This document shows positions 27,886 through 35,961 of a stretch of DNA of 64,000 bases, in pieces. The stretch spans positions 1,847,001-1,911,000 of the forward strand of contig NZ_CP060096.1 in the NCBI RefSeq assembly GCF_017357865.1, in the 5' to 3' direction. The notes under the pieces were generated by a model. That model did not search any database. It saw nothing but the letters and a program-made list of their open reading frames with translations, and had not been told where the DNA came from. Position 1 is the stretch's first letter. Each line of letters opens with the position of its first letter. This DNA is from Aceticella autotrophica. Its GTDB lineage: Bacteria > Bacillota > Thermoanaerobacteria > Thermoanaerobacterales > Thermoanaerobacteraceae. The position numbers and the translations under genes are program-made.

Positions 27886-28592
27886 TATACCGCCTCCAAT
27901 GCATCTTTTAAATTCAGCTTGCCTGTATAAAGAGCTTTACCAAGGATTGCGCCATAGACATCCATATTTTTTAGTTTAATAATATCCTCAACCGTTGTTA
28001 TTCCGCCGGATGCAATAACATTTAAACCCGATTTTAAAATGCTTTTTAATGCCTCATAATTTGGTCCCTGAAGCATCCCATCCTTTGATATATCGGTAAA
28101 TATGATTGTCTTAACACCGAGTTTTTTCATATCCAAAGCAAGGTCTAAGTCCTTAATACCGGATTTTTCTATCCAGCCTTTTGCTGCAACATTGCCGTCT
28201 TTCGAATCTATTCCGATTATTATTTTTTCTTTGTATTTCATTATTAGTTCGGACACTAAATCCCTGTCATAAACAGCAATACTCCCCAGTATTAAATAAT
28301 CTATACCTATTGTCCTTAATAATTCAACTGTTTTAATATCCCTTATACCACCGCCTACTTCTATTTCGGCATCACATGAATTTCTTATTTTCTCTATTGC
28401 TTTAATATTTATTATATGCCCTTCCTTTGCTCCCTCAAGGTCAACCACATGTATTCGAGTTGCACCTAAATCATACCACATCTTTGCAGCATCTGACGGA
28501 TCTTCATAATATACCGTAGTTGTATCATAATCACCTTTTGTAAGCCTAACACATTTTCCATCAATAATATCAATTGCAGGTATAATAATCAT
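27885..28592 (-). CDS. hisA: phosphoribosylformimino-AICAR-phosphate isomerase
   Basis: 235 residues. Half-barrel duplicated protein that opens the ribose ring in step 4 of histidine synthesis. Motifs: [14 protein letters not shown] at the N terminus (catalytic Asp), EVGGGIRD and [13 protein letters not shown] (second Asp), and ASGGITT. It overlaps hisH by four bases (ATGA). Confidence 0.97.
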   Translation of the reverse strand: MIIIPAIDIIDGKCVRLTKGDYDTTTVYYEDPSDAAKMWYDLGATRIHVVDLEGAKEGHIINIKAIEKIRNSCDAEIEVGGGIRDIKTVELLRTIGIDYLILGSIAVYDRDLVSELIMKYKEKIIIGIDSKDGNVAAKGWIEKSGIKDLDLALDMKKLGVKTIIFTDISKDGMLQGPNYEALKSILKSGLNVIASGGITTVEDIIKLKNMDVYGAILGKALYTGKLNLKDALEAV

Positions 28593-29197
28593 TTAATCAT
28601 CTCTCCAAAGTTTTTTAATATTTTAAGTCCTATATCACCGCTTTTTTCCGGATGAAACTGGCATGAAAATATATTGTCCTTACAAACAACTGCCGGTATC
28701 TGTACATCATAATTAGTAACCGCACAGAGTGCGGCATCATCACCTTTGACAAGATAGTATGAATGGACAAAATATACACAATCACCATTCTCAATCCCTT
28801 TTAAAAGAGGGGTTTCCTTCTTTATTTCAAGTGAATTCCAACCTATATGAGGCACTTTAAGGTCTGTTTTTATTTCTTTGATTTCTCCTTTTAAAAAGCC
28901 AAGCCCTTTGGTTTCTTTGATTTCATAACTTTTTTCAAAAATCAGCTGCATACCAAGGCAGATACCGAGAAACGGTTTCCCATTCCCTACTTCCTCTTTT
29001 ATCACCTCTGTAAGACCTTTTTTGTCAAGTACCTCCATTGCATCTGGAAAAGCGCCGACTCCAGGCAGTACAAGAGCCTTTGCATTTTTAATAGAATTTT
29101 TATCATTAATAATCGAAACATTATTATATCCAATATACTGAAATGCCTTCTCGACACTTCTTAAATTTCCCATACCATAATCAATTATGCCTATCAA
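28589..29197 (-). CDS. hisH: imidazole glycerol phosphate synthase, glutaminase subunit
   Basis: 202 residues. Class I glutamine amidotransferase that feeds ammonia to HisF. The nucleophile is in GICLGMQ near residue 82, and the catalytic His/Glu are in CQFHPEKSG near residue 182. Begins MIGIIDYGMGNLRSV. Overlaps hisA and lies 22 bases after hisB. Confidence 0.97.
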   Translation of the reverse strand: MIGIIDYGMGNLRSVEKAFQYIGYNNVSIINDKNSIKNAKALVLPGVGAFPDAMEVLDKKGLTEVIKEEVGNGKPFLGICLGMQLIFEKSYEIKETKGLGFLKGEIKEIKTDLKVPHIGWNSLEIKKETPLLKGIENGDCVYFVHSYYLVKGDDAALCAVTNYDVQIPAVVCKDNIFSCQFHPEKSGDIGLKILKNFGEMIK

Positions 29198-29219
29198 GAT
29201 AATTATCCCCCTTATAGCA

Positions 29220-29804
29220 TCATAACAGACCTTTTGTTGAAGGAACGCCGCAAGTGCGGTCGTCTATTCTTGTAGCATCATCAAGAGCTCTTCCAAAGGC
29301 TTTAAAGACCGCTTCTATTATATGATGCGTATTTTTACCATGGAGCAGCTCTACATGAAGTGTTATACCTCCATTAAATGCAAACGCCCTGAAGAATTCT
29401 TCTACTGTTTCAGTTTCAAATCCCCCAAGCAGCGGCATATTTAATTCAACATCATAATACAGGTATGGTCTGCCGCTAATATCAACCGCTACCCTTGCAA
29501 GTGTTTCATCCATAGGAACAGTAGACACACCATATCGTTTTATGGATTTTTTATCCCCCAATGCTTTTAAAAAAGCCTGTCCAATAGTTATACCGATATC
29601 TTCTATCGTATGATGCGTATCTACATATAAATCGCCTTTTGCTTTAACTGAAATATCAAAAAGACCATGTTTTGAAAATAATGTAAGCATATGATCGAAA
29701 AATCCTATGCCGGTATCTATGGTGGAATTCCCTCTTCCATCAATATCCATGCTCACACATATGTCTGTTTCACCGGTTTTTCTGACAATTTCCCCTTTTC
29801 TCAT
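29220..29804 (-). CDS. hisB: imidazoleglycerol-phosphate dehydratase
   Basis: 194 residues, monofunctional form. Manganese enzyme removing water from imidazole glycerol phosphate. Both metal motifs are present: DTHHTIEDIGI near residue 63 and GKNTHHIIEAVFK near 161. The ATG at 29802-29804 overlaps the hisC stop as ATGA, and AGAGGTG is five bases upstream. An in-frame start seven codons earlier lies inside hisC and has a poorer site. Confidence 0.96.
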   Translation of the reverse strand: MRKGEIVRKTGETDICVSMDIDGRGNSTIDTGIGFFDHMLTLFSKHGLFDISVKAKGDLYVDTHHTIEDIGITIGQAFLKALGDKKSIKRYGVSTVPMDETLARVAVDISGRPYLYYDVELNMPLLGGFETETVEEFFRAFAFNGGITLHVELLHGKNTHHIIEAVFKAFGRALDDATRIDDRTCGVPSTKGLL

Positions 29805-30856
29805 GCCAACACCTCTTTCAGACATTTTATAAGATAATTATTTGCTTCCCTTGTTCCAACCGTTATCCTTAGTGTTCCGCAAAGCCCCGGACTGTTGGAA
29901 AAATTTCTTACAAGAATACCTCTTTCAATAAGGCTTTTATATACATAATCGGCATCCTGAAATTTCGCAAGTATAAAATTCGCTCTTGACGGATATAGCT
30001 TTATACCGTTTATACCCTTAAGTCCTTCATAAAGATACTGCCTTTCATTAATGATATATTCGATCCTGTCTTTAAATACTTCGCTTTCAAGCACATTGAG
30101 GGCAAGAGCCTGCGAAACACTGTTTACATTATAAGGTGCTTTAACTAAATTAAGACATTTTATGATTTCCGGATTTGCCGCAAGATAACCTACCCGTATT
30201 CCTGCAAGAGAGAAAGCCTTTGACATTGTCCTTAAAACAATCAGATTTTCATATTTATTTATTAAATCCACAACTGTTTCACCATCAAATTCATAATATG
30301 CCTCATCAACTACCACAATCCCTTTTTTTAATTGAAGTATTTTTATTATATCTTCCCTTTTCATTACATTGCCTGTCGGATTATTAGGAGTACACAGGAT
30401 AATGACTTTTGGATTATATTTATCAATTGCATCTGAAAATTTATCCACATCATAAGAATAATCCTCATTGAGGCTAACCTCTATCTGCTTTGCTCCCGCA
30501 ATCTGGGAATATACCTTATACATGGCGAAGGAGGGGAGAGGATATACAACACCGTCATTTTTATTAACAAAGGATAGCATTATAAGATGGATAAGCTCAT
30601 CACCGCCATTGCCTATCATTATATTTTCCTCGGATACACCTAAGTATTCCGAAAGCTTTCTCTTTAATTTTCGGCTTATAGGGTCAGGATATCTGTTTAC
30701 ATTTGCAGCAGCGATGATTTCGCTTAAAGCTTCCATAGTCCTTTCCGGAAGTCTAAAAGGTGTTTCATTTGCATCCATCTTATACTTACATTCAATATCA
30801 TTTACTTCATAATTTTTAAATCCCTTTATTTCTTCTCTCAATAGATCGCTGATCAT
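29801..30856 (-). CDS. hisC: histidinol-phosphate aminotransferase
   Basis: 351 residues. PLP aminotransferase, fold type I. The PLP-lysine motif is LRTMSKAFSLAGIRVGY near residue 212, the NPTG motif (TPNNPTGN) lies near 157, and the C-terminal LRITVGT binds phosphate. ATG with GGAGG upstream. Sits between hisD and hisB. Confidence 0.96.
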   Translation of the reverse strand: MISDLLREEIKGFKNYEVNDIECKYKMDANETPFRLPERTMEALSEIIAAANVNRYPDPISRKLKRKLSEYLGVSEENIMIGNGGDELIHLIMLSFVNKNDGVVYPLPSFAMYKVYSQIAGAKQIEVSLNEDYSYDVDKFSDAIDKYNPKVIILCTPNNPTGNVMKREDIIKILQLKKGIVVVDEAYYEFDGETVVDLINKYENLIVLRTMSKAFSLAGIRVGYLAANPEIIKCLNLVKAPYNVNSVSQALALNVLESEVFKDRIEYIINERQYLYEGLKGINGIKLYPSRANFILAKFQDADYVYKSLIERGILVRNFSNSPGLCGTLRITVGTREANNYLIKCLKEVLA

Positions 30857-30895
30857 AAATCTACCTCCATGATTTATTAGTGAAAGAATATACCC

Positions 30896-32182
30896 TTAGG
30901 TGAACCTGATTTTTATGGAATTGGCATGTGCCGTCAAGCCTTCTGATTCTGCAAGCCTTATAATGTCACTGGATACTTCTTTCAAAGAGCCTTCGTCATA
31001 ATACAAAACACTCATCTTTTTAATAAAATCCTCTACAGCTAAGGGTGAAAAAAATCTCGCTGTACCACTTGTTGGAAGAACATGATTAGGTCCTGCCATA
31101 TAATCCCCCAGAGGCTCAGGTGAATTTTCTCCTAAGAATACAGCACCGGCATTTTTAACCTTGCCAAGCATTTCAAACGGATTCCTGATATCCAGTTCTA
31201 AGTGTTCAGGTGCCAAAGCATTTGCTATATTAAAAGCCTCCTCAATATCCTTCACAACAATTATTTCTCCATAATTCTCTATGGATTTTTTTATAATCTC
31301 TTTTCTCTCAAGATACCATGTCTGTCTTTCTATTTCCTTATCAACTTTTTCAGCTAATTCATAAGATGTCGTTACAAGCACCGCGGAAGCCATAACATCA
31401 TGTTCTGACTGTGCAAGCAAATCTGCAGCAACATATCGCGGATTTGCCGAATCATCTGCTATAATCAGTACCTCACTGGGACCTGCCACCATATCTATAT
31501 CTACATATCCGTATAATGCCCTTTTGGCAACAGCCACATATATATTTCCGGGACCAACGATTTTGTCCACTTTCGGTACAGACTCAGTCCCAAATGCCAA
31601 TGCCGCAACCGCCTGCGCTCCGCCAGCCTTATATATTTCATCAATACCAGCCTCATTTGCAGCAACCAGTACATACGGATTTATCCCATTTTTATTAGGC
31701 GGCGTTACCATTATAATTTTTTCAACCCCTGCAACCTTTGCCGGTATCCCGTTCATCAAAACAGATGAAGGATATGCCGCTGTTCCGCCCGGTACATATA
31801 TACCGACTTTTTCAAGGGGTCTTATCTTTTGTCCATAAATTATCCCATCTTTAAAATCTATCCAGGTGTTTTGTTTCTGTTTTTCATGAAATTCCGTAAT
31901 GTTCTTTATGGCTTTTCTTACGGCGGAAACAAAATTTTCATCTGTTTTTTTATATGCGTCATCTATTTCTTCTTTGGTTACTTTTATAGAACTACTGTTT
32001 ATATCAACACCGTCAAATTTATAAGTATAATCAAATAATGCCGTATCGCCATTTTCTCTGATATTTTTTATTATTCCTTCTACAACACCGTTGACTTCTT
32101 TATTATCAAGCTTTGTTCTGCTGGATATTTTCATATATATGTCCTTATCAATACCTTCTTTGAAATCATATATTCTTATCAT
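30896..32182 (-). CDS. hisD: histidinol dehydrogenase
   Basis: 428 residues. Zinc and NAD-dependent oxidation of histidinol to histidine, the last two steps. Motifs: [16 protein letters not shown] near 123, [14 protein letters not shown] near 228, LLAQSEHD near 253 and [14 protein letters not shown] near 362 with the metal and catalytic histidines. ATG preceded by AGGAGG. Confidence 0.97.
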   Translation of the reverse strand: MIRIYDFKEGIDKDIYMKISSRTKLDNKEVNGVVEGIIKNIRENGDTALFDYTYKFDGVDINSSSIKVTKEEIDDAYKKTDENFVSAVRKAIKNITEFHEKQKQNTWIDFKDGIIYGQKIRPLEKVGIYVPGGTAAYPSSVLMNGIPAKVAGVEKIIMVTPPNKNGINPYVLVAANEAGIDEIYKAGGAQAVAALAFGTESVPKVDKIVGPGNIYVAVAKRALYGYVDIDMVAGPSEVLIIADDSANPRYVAADLLAQSEHDVMASAVLVTTSYELAEKVDKEIERQTWYLERKEIIKKSIENYGEIIVVKDIEEAFNIANALAPEHLELDIRNPFEMLGKVKNAGAVFLGENSPEPLGDYMAGPNHVLPTSGTARFFSPLAVEDFIKKMSVLYYDEGSLKEVSSDIIRLAESEGLTAHANSIKIRFT

Positions 32183-32208
32183 TTTTCTCCTCCTCTTTTA
32201 TTTACGCC

Positions 32209-32847
32209 TTAAATATTATCTTTATCGATGATTTTTTTAATATCATATATTATTTCCTTAATCCTGTCGCTTTTTGTTTTTATACTGGCTTTATTGACAA
32301 TAAGCCTTGCACTTGATTGAAATATTTCATCATGTATTATAAGTCCGTTTTCTTTTAAAGTCCTGCCGGTTTCGACAATATCCACTATTACCTCCGATAA
32401 TCCCACGATCGGCGCTAATTCCACAGATCCATTCAGCTTTATGATTTCAACATTTTCACCTTTTTGTTTATAATGGCTTTCCGCAATACGGGGAAATTTT
32501 GTGGCAACCCTTTTATTGCTTAAAAAATTATCTTTTATATCCATAAGTCCTGCAACTACCATTTTACATTTGCCAAATTTCAAATCAAGAATTTCATAGC
32601 AGTCCCTTTTTTGTTCCAAAAGAATATCCTTTCCGCTGACGCCTAAATCTGCAGCCCCATGTTCAACATATGTCGGTACATCAAAAGGCTTCACAAGTAT
32701 AAATTTCAAGCGGCTGTTTTCATCTGTAATAACAAGCCTGCGTGAAATATCAGCTACGGTATTATGTGAAAATCCGGCTTTTTCAAAAATATTAAGGGAT
32801 ATTTCAGCCATTCTGCCTTTTGGCAGTGCAATCGTAATATATTCCAT
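32209..32847 (-). CDS. hisG: ATP phosphoribosyltransferase catalytic subunit, short form
   Basis: 212 residues. First step of histidine synthesis. The short form lacks the C-terminal regulatory domain and needs HisZ, which is the next gene upstream. Motifs: ALPKGRMAEISL at the N terminus, GVSGKDIL near 72, and DIVETGRTLKENGL in the PRPP loop near 161. ATG at 32845-32847 with AGGTG six bases upstream; an in-frame GTG three codons earlier sits inside that site. Starts two bases after the hisZ stop. Confidence 0.96.
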   Translation of the reverse strand: MEYITIALPKGRMAEISLNIFEKAGFSHNTVADISRRLVITDENSRLKFILVKPFDVPTYVEHGAADLGVSGKDILLEQKRDCYEILDLKFGKCKMVVAGLMDIKDNFLSNKRVATKFPRIAESHYKQKGENVEIIKLNGSVELAPIVGLSEVIVDIVETGRTLKENGLIIHDEIFQSSARLIVNKASIKTKSDRIKEIIYDIKKIIDKDNI

Positions 32848-32848
32848 G

Positions 32849-33997
32849 TTAATCACCTATCTCTATTATTTTATCATATTTTTCTCTGCTGAAAGTTTCG
32901 TTGTTCTTTTCGCTTAATTCTACAATATTTCCCTCGTCCCTAAGGCTTAAGGCATATTTATATGCTTTTTCTCTACTGCCTTTTGAATAAACAATAGATA
33001 TCCTGCATGGCTCATTATCGAACCTTACCCCTTGCTTTTGAAGCGCCAGCATTACCCTTTCAACGCTTATGGCAAATCCTGTCGCCGGCATATCCTTCCC
33101 GAAATTTTTTAAGAGATTGTCGTATCTGCCGCCTGCACATATCGCATAACCAATCCCTTTAACAAAACATCTGAATATAAGCCCCGTATAATAATTTATC
33201 CTCTGCACCATACCGAGGTCAAACATTATATAATCATCCATACCATAATCTTTTAAAATCTCATATACATTTTCAAGATATTTAAGGGCTTTTAGAGTCT
33301 TTTCTGTTTTATATATCTCTTTCGCTTTTTCAATAACATCATAACTGCCAAAAAGCAGCGGCAATTCACTAATTAACTTATAATTAGCACCTGTTATATG
33401 ATTAACACAAAGAAATTCCTCTATGCCTGATTGATTTTTTTGTTCAAGCAGTTCTTTTAATCTATGACTTTTTAAACCATCAAGGTTCAGTCCCTCAAGG
33501 ACAGCTTCAAAAAATTCCGCCTGTCCTATATCAACCTTAAAATCTTTTAATCCGATTTTTTTTAGAGATTCCACTGCAACGGAAATACATTCCGCATCAG
33601 AAATTTCACGATTTACTCCTATAAGTTCGATACCCGCCTGTGTAAATTCCCTCATCTTTCCCACTTGAGGGTCCTCATATCTATAAGCATTTGCAACATA
33701 ACAAAACTTTAACGGAGATACACCTCCACATTTTGTTGCCGCTATTCTCGCAATCTGTGTTGTAACATCCGGTCTCAATGTCAGTATGTTCCCTTTTTTG
33801 TCAAAAAACCTATAAAGGTTATTTTCATCAAATAACTTAGTAGAACCTGTAAAGTTTTCATAAAACTCAAAAGTCGGCGGCATAACCTCTTTATATCCGC
33901 ACTTTATAAAGGTATCCCTCAGTTTCTCTTCTATATGATGCTTTAATCTGTATTCATCAGGCATGAAATCTTGTACTCCATCTGGTAAATAATACAT
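32849..33997 (-). CDS. hisZ: ATP phosphoribosyltransferase regulatory subunit
   Basis: 382 residues. Paralogue of histidyl-tRNA synthetase without its own charging role; it forms the hetero-octamer with HisG and carries histidine feedback. Class II synthetase motifs are seen: PDGVQDFMPDEYRLKHHIEE (1), FRDD-equivalent around KFCYVANAYRYEDPQ (2) and GGRYDNLL (3). Lacks an anticodon-binding tail of normal size. First gene of the his operon, 57 bases after the predicted transcription start. Confidence 0.93.
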   Translation of the reverse strand: MYYLPDGVQDFMPDEYRLKHHIEEKLRDTFIKCGYKEVMPPTFEFYENFTGSTKLFDENNLYRFFDKKGNILTLRPDVTTQIARIAATKCGGVSPLKFCYVANAYRYEDPQVGKMREFTQAGIELIGVNREISDAECISVAVESLKKIGLKDFKVDIGQAEFFEAVLEGLNLDGLKSHRLKELLEQKNQSGIEEFLCVNHITGANYKLISELPLLFGSYDVIEKAKEIYKTEKTLKALKYLENVYEILKDYGMDDYIMFDLGMVQRINYYTGLIFRCFVKGIGYAICAGGRYDNLLKNFGKDMPATGFAISVERVMLALQKQGVRFDNEPCRISIVYSKGSREKAYKYALSLRDEGNIVELSEKNNETFSREKYDKIIEIGD

Positions 33998-34060
33998 TGA
34001 AACACCTCACGTCTTACTTTATTATTGTAAAGCACTAAAGCATTGAATTCTATTGTAGTT

Positions 34061-34089
34061 ATCTTATACTAAATTTTACAATATGTCAA
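34061..34089 (-). promoter_or_regulatory. promoter of the histidine operon
   Basis: TTGACA (34084-34089) and TAAGAT (34061-34066) on the minus strand, spacer 17 bases. Immediately upstream (34090-34106 on the plus strand) lies an A/T tract that could act as an UP element; it is also the duplicated target of the insertion sequence. The leader to hisZ is about 57 bases, too short for a T-box or peptide attenuator. Confidence 0.8.
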
Positions 34090-34106
34090 GAAAAAAAATA
34101 AAGTTG
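34090..34106 (+). repeat. direct repeat at the left end of the IS element
   Basis: GAAAAAAAATAAAGTTG here recurs exactly at 35876-35892, beyond the right end of the insertion sequence. Read as the target-site duplication. The similarity continues for ten more bases (TGTAATTATT, with one extra G in the right copy), so the true repeat could be 27 to 28 bases. Confidence 0.75.
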
Positions 34107-34130
34107 TGTAATTATTCTGTGATAATGTCA
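34107..34130 (+). repeat. left terminal inverted repeat of the IS element
   Basis: TGTAATTATTCTGTGATAAT plus GTCA. It matches the reverse complement of 35852-35875 at 20 of 24 positions. A subterminal repeat follows at 34136-34160. Confidence 0.75.
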
Positions 34131-34181
34131 TATTGAATTTATTCTGATAAAATGTCATGTATGAGAGAGGAGATATTCAAT

Positions 34182-35519
34182 ATGACTCAAAAAGAAATAA
34201 GTCGTCTTAGAGTTATCAATCAGACTATTGATAAAATTATAACCGTAAGAGAAGCTGCTGAGCTTCTGGGCCTCAGTGAACGCCAAGTAATAAGGTTAAA
34301 AGGAGGGGTTTTAAAAGATGGTCCTGCGTTCATAATTCATAAAAATAGAGGTAGGAAGCCTAAGCATGCTCTCTCGGATGAAATCGGAACCAAAATTGTT
34401 GAGTTAAAACAAACAAAGTACCAAGAGGCTAATTTCATGCATTTTTCTGAGTTACTGGAAGAACATGAAAATATTAATGTGAGTTATTCTACAATATATA
34501 GGATATTGACTAAAGAGGGTATTAAAAGCCCTAAAAAACATCGTAAGCGTAAATCTCATCATCGAAGAAAGAGAAAGCCTCAAAAGGGAATGCTGGTTCA
34601 GATTGATGCTTCTCCACATGAATGGATCATAGGAGATAAATCATTTACTCTACATGGAGCTATAGATGACGCTACCGGTGAAATTCTTGCACTTTTTTTT
34701 GCTCCTAACGAGTGTATGGAAGGATATTTCGAAGTCATAAGACAAATCGTTAACAACCATGGTATCCCTATCAGTATATATTCTGACCGTCACACTATCT
34801 TTGTCTCTCCTAATAGCGGTAAACTATCTATAGAAGAACAATTAGAGGGAAAGACAGTTAATTTTACTCAGTTTGAAAGAGCTATGGGAGAGCTTGGAAT
34901 CAACGTTATTAAGGCTAATTCTCCACAAGCTAAAGGCCGCATTGAAAAGCTATGGGATACGCTTCAAAGCAGGCTTCCTGTTGAGTTTAAGATTCATGGA
35001 ATTGATACTATGAAAGCTGCTAATGCATTTTTATCGCAATTTATTGTCGCTTACAATGAAAAGTTTGGTGTCGAACCTGAAAATCCTGAACATGCTTTTA
35101 GAACGCTTGATTCTAATATTAACCTTGATTATATCTTATGCGTAAAGGAAGAGCGTACTATCATTGAAGGGTCTGTTTTTTCTTACAAGGGTAAGTATTA
35201 TCAACTTATCAAGAATGGTAAAAAGGCTCCAGCTATGCCCAAAGCTAAACTTACTGTCTTAAGTAGTTCTAAAATAGGCGTAAAAGCTTTCTATGCTGAT
35301 GTTATATATGATACTTTGCTTCTTGATGAACGTCCAAAAAAAGAATCTTTAAAGTTATCTAAAGAGAAAACTGTGAAACAAACTATAGTAAAGCCAAGTG
35401 CCGATCACCCATGGCGGCATGCACAAAAGAAGAAGCCCAATTACGCGTATGAAGAAACCGATCGTGAGATCGTTGAAATGCTTAATCAGCTTTTCAATTC
35501 TACGCGTGCATGGGCATAG
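34182..35519 (+). CDS. DDE transposase, ISNCY/IS1202 type
   Basis: 445 residues from ATG at 34182, with GAGAGGAG ahead; a longer in-frame start ten codons upstream has no such site. An N-terminal helix-turn-helix (TVREAAELLGLSERQVIRLK, residues about 15-40) recognises the ends. A basic linker follows (KKHRKRKSHHRRKRKPQ). The catalytic core has QIDASPHEW (first Asp), YSDRHTIF (second Asp) and SPQAKGRIEKLWDTL (Glu) and is intact. The C-terminal region is basic. No frameshift, so it may be active. Confidence 0.92.
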   Translation: MTQKEISRLRVINQTIDKIITVREAAELLGLSERQVIRLKGGVLKDGPAFIIHKNRGRKPKHALSDEIGTKIVELKQTKYQEANFMHFSELLEEHENINVSYSTIYRILTKEGIKSPKKHRKRKSHHRRKRKPQKGMLVQIDASPHEWIIGDKSFTLHGAIDDATGEILALFFAPNECMEGYFEVIRQIVNNHGIPISIYSDRHTIFVSPNSGKLSIEEQLEGKTVNFTQFERAMGELGINVIKANSPQAKGRIEKLWDTLQSRLPVEFKIHGIDTMKAANAFLSQFIVAYNEKFGVEPENPEHAFRTLDSNINLDYILCVKEERTIIEGSVFSYKGKYYQLIKNGKKAPAMPKAKLTVLSSSKIGVKAFYADVIYDTLLLDERPKKESLKLSKEKTVKQTIVKPSADHPWRHAQKKKPNYAYEETDREIVEMLNQLFNSTRAWA

Positions 35520-35611
35520 AAAAATATTGTCATATATTATGATACTCGCTTTGATGGTATTTATCAAGGCTTAATTTCCTATGCCTTTTTTAAGGTTTCT
35601 CTTTTAAAGAG

Positions 35612-35673
35612 ATGTATAGAATAAATTGCATGTTTTTATGTCTTTAGATTACAAGACATAATATTCTATACAT
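35612..35673. repeat. composite hairpin inside the IS element
   Basis: ATGTATAGAATA (35612-35623) pairs with TATTCTATACAT (35662-35673). Nested inside, TTATGTCTT (35636-35644) pairs with AAGACATAA (35653-35661). It lies about 90 bases after the transposase stop. Confidence 0.65.
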
Positions 35674-35851
35674 AGTATATCTACAATTAACGCGTGCTTT
35701 GAAAGGCTCTTCGACAATTTTATATTATTATCAATTCAAAATCTTTTGCTACAATTTTACTTCGTTTTAAGAAAAATTTGTTACCATCACTGAAACATAA
35801 AAGCATATTTAAACATGACATTTTCACTGAATAAATTTGCTCTTTTTTAGG

Positions 35852-35875
35852 TGACATTTTCACAGACTATTGACA
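35852..35875 (-). repeat. right terminal inverted repeat of the IS element
   Basis: Reverse complement TGTCAATAGTCTGTGAAAAT plus GTCA, matching the left end at 20 of 24 positions. The target repeat follows at 35876-35892. Confidence 0.75.
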
Positions 35876-35924
35876 GAAAAAAAATAAAGTTGGTGTAATT
35901 ATTCTAATATCACCAACAAAGTGG

Positions 35925-35959
35925 ACATGACATTTGGGGACGTACCTTAATTGTCACAT
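35925..35959. repeat. REP-like palindrome, first copy
   Basis: TGACATTTGGGGACGTACCT followed by TAATTGTCACAT: arms TGACA/TGTCA with imperfect inner pairing around ACGTA. Shares TTTGGGGACGTACC with the clean palindrome at 37901-37939. Lies directly after the stop of the 553-residue SLH gene. Confidence 0.65.
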
Positions 35960-35961
35960 AA

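Larger units (their letters stand above)
34107..35875 (+). mobile_element. IS1202-like (ISNCY-type) insertion sequence
   Basis: About 1.77 kb with one transposase gene, 20-of-24 terminal inverted repeats and 22-of-25 subterminal inverted repeats (34136-34160 with 35813-35837). Flanking direct repeats of 17 bases, or 27 to 28 by a wider reading, are present. IS1202 of Streptococcus pneumoniae is known to be about 1.75 kb with a single transposase and 27-base target repeats, which agrees with this. Inserted between the his promoter and the SLH gene block. The near-perfect repeats suggest a fairly recent insertion. The 3' non-coding 340 bases contain a composite hairpin (35612-35673). Confidence 0.85.
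35520..35961 (+). other. non-coding right part of the IS and its flank
   Basis: 442 bases without a gene. It contains the IS 3' region with the composite hairpin at 35612-35673, the subterminal repeat (35813-35837), the right inverted repeat (35852-35875) and the second target repeat (35876-35892). GTTGGTG/CACCAAC pairs around 35890-35916, and a REP-like palindrome lies at 35925-35959. Confidence 0.7.

Noticed and set aside
33998-34060. T-box or histidine leader-peptide attenuator before hisZ
   Set aside because: The leader is about 57 bases and holds no His codon run, T-box motif or terminator.
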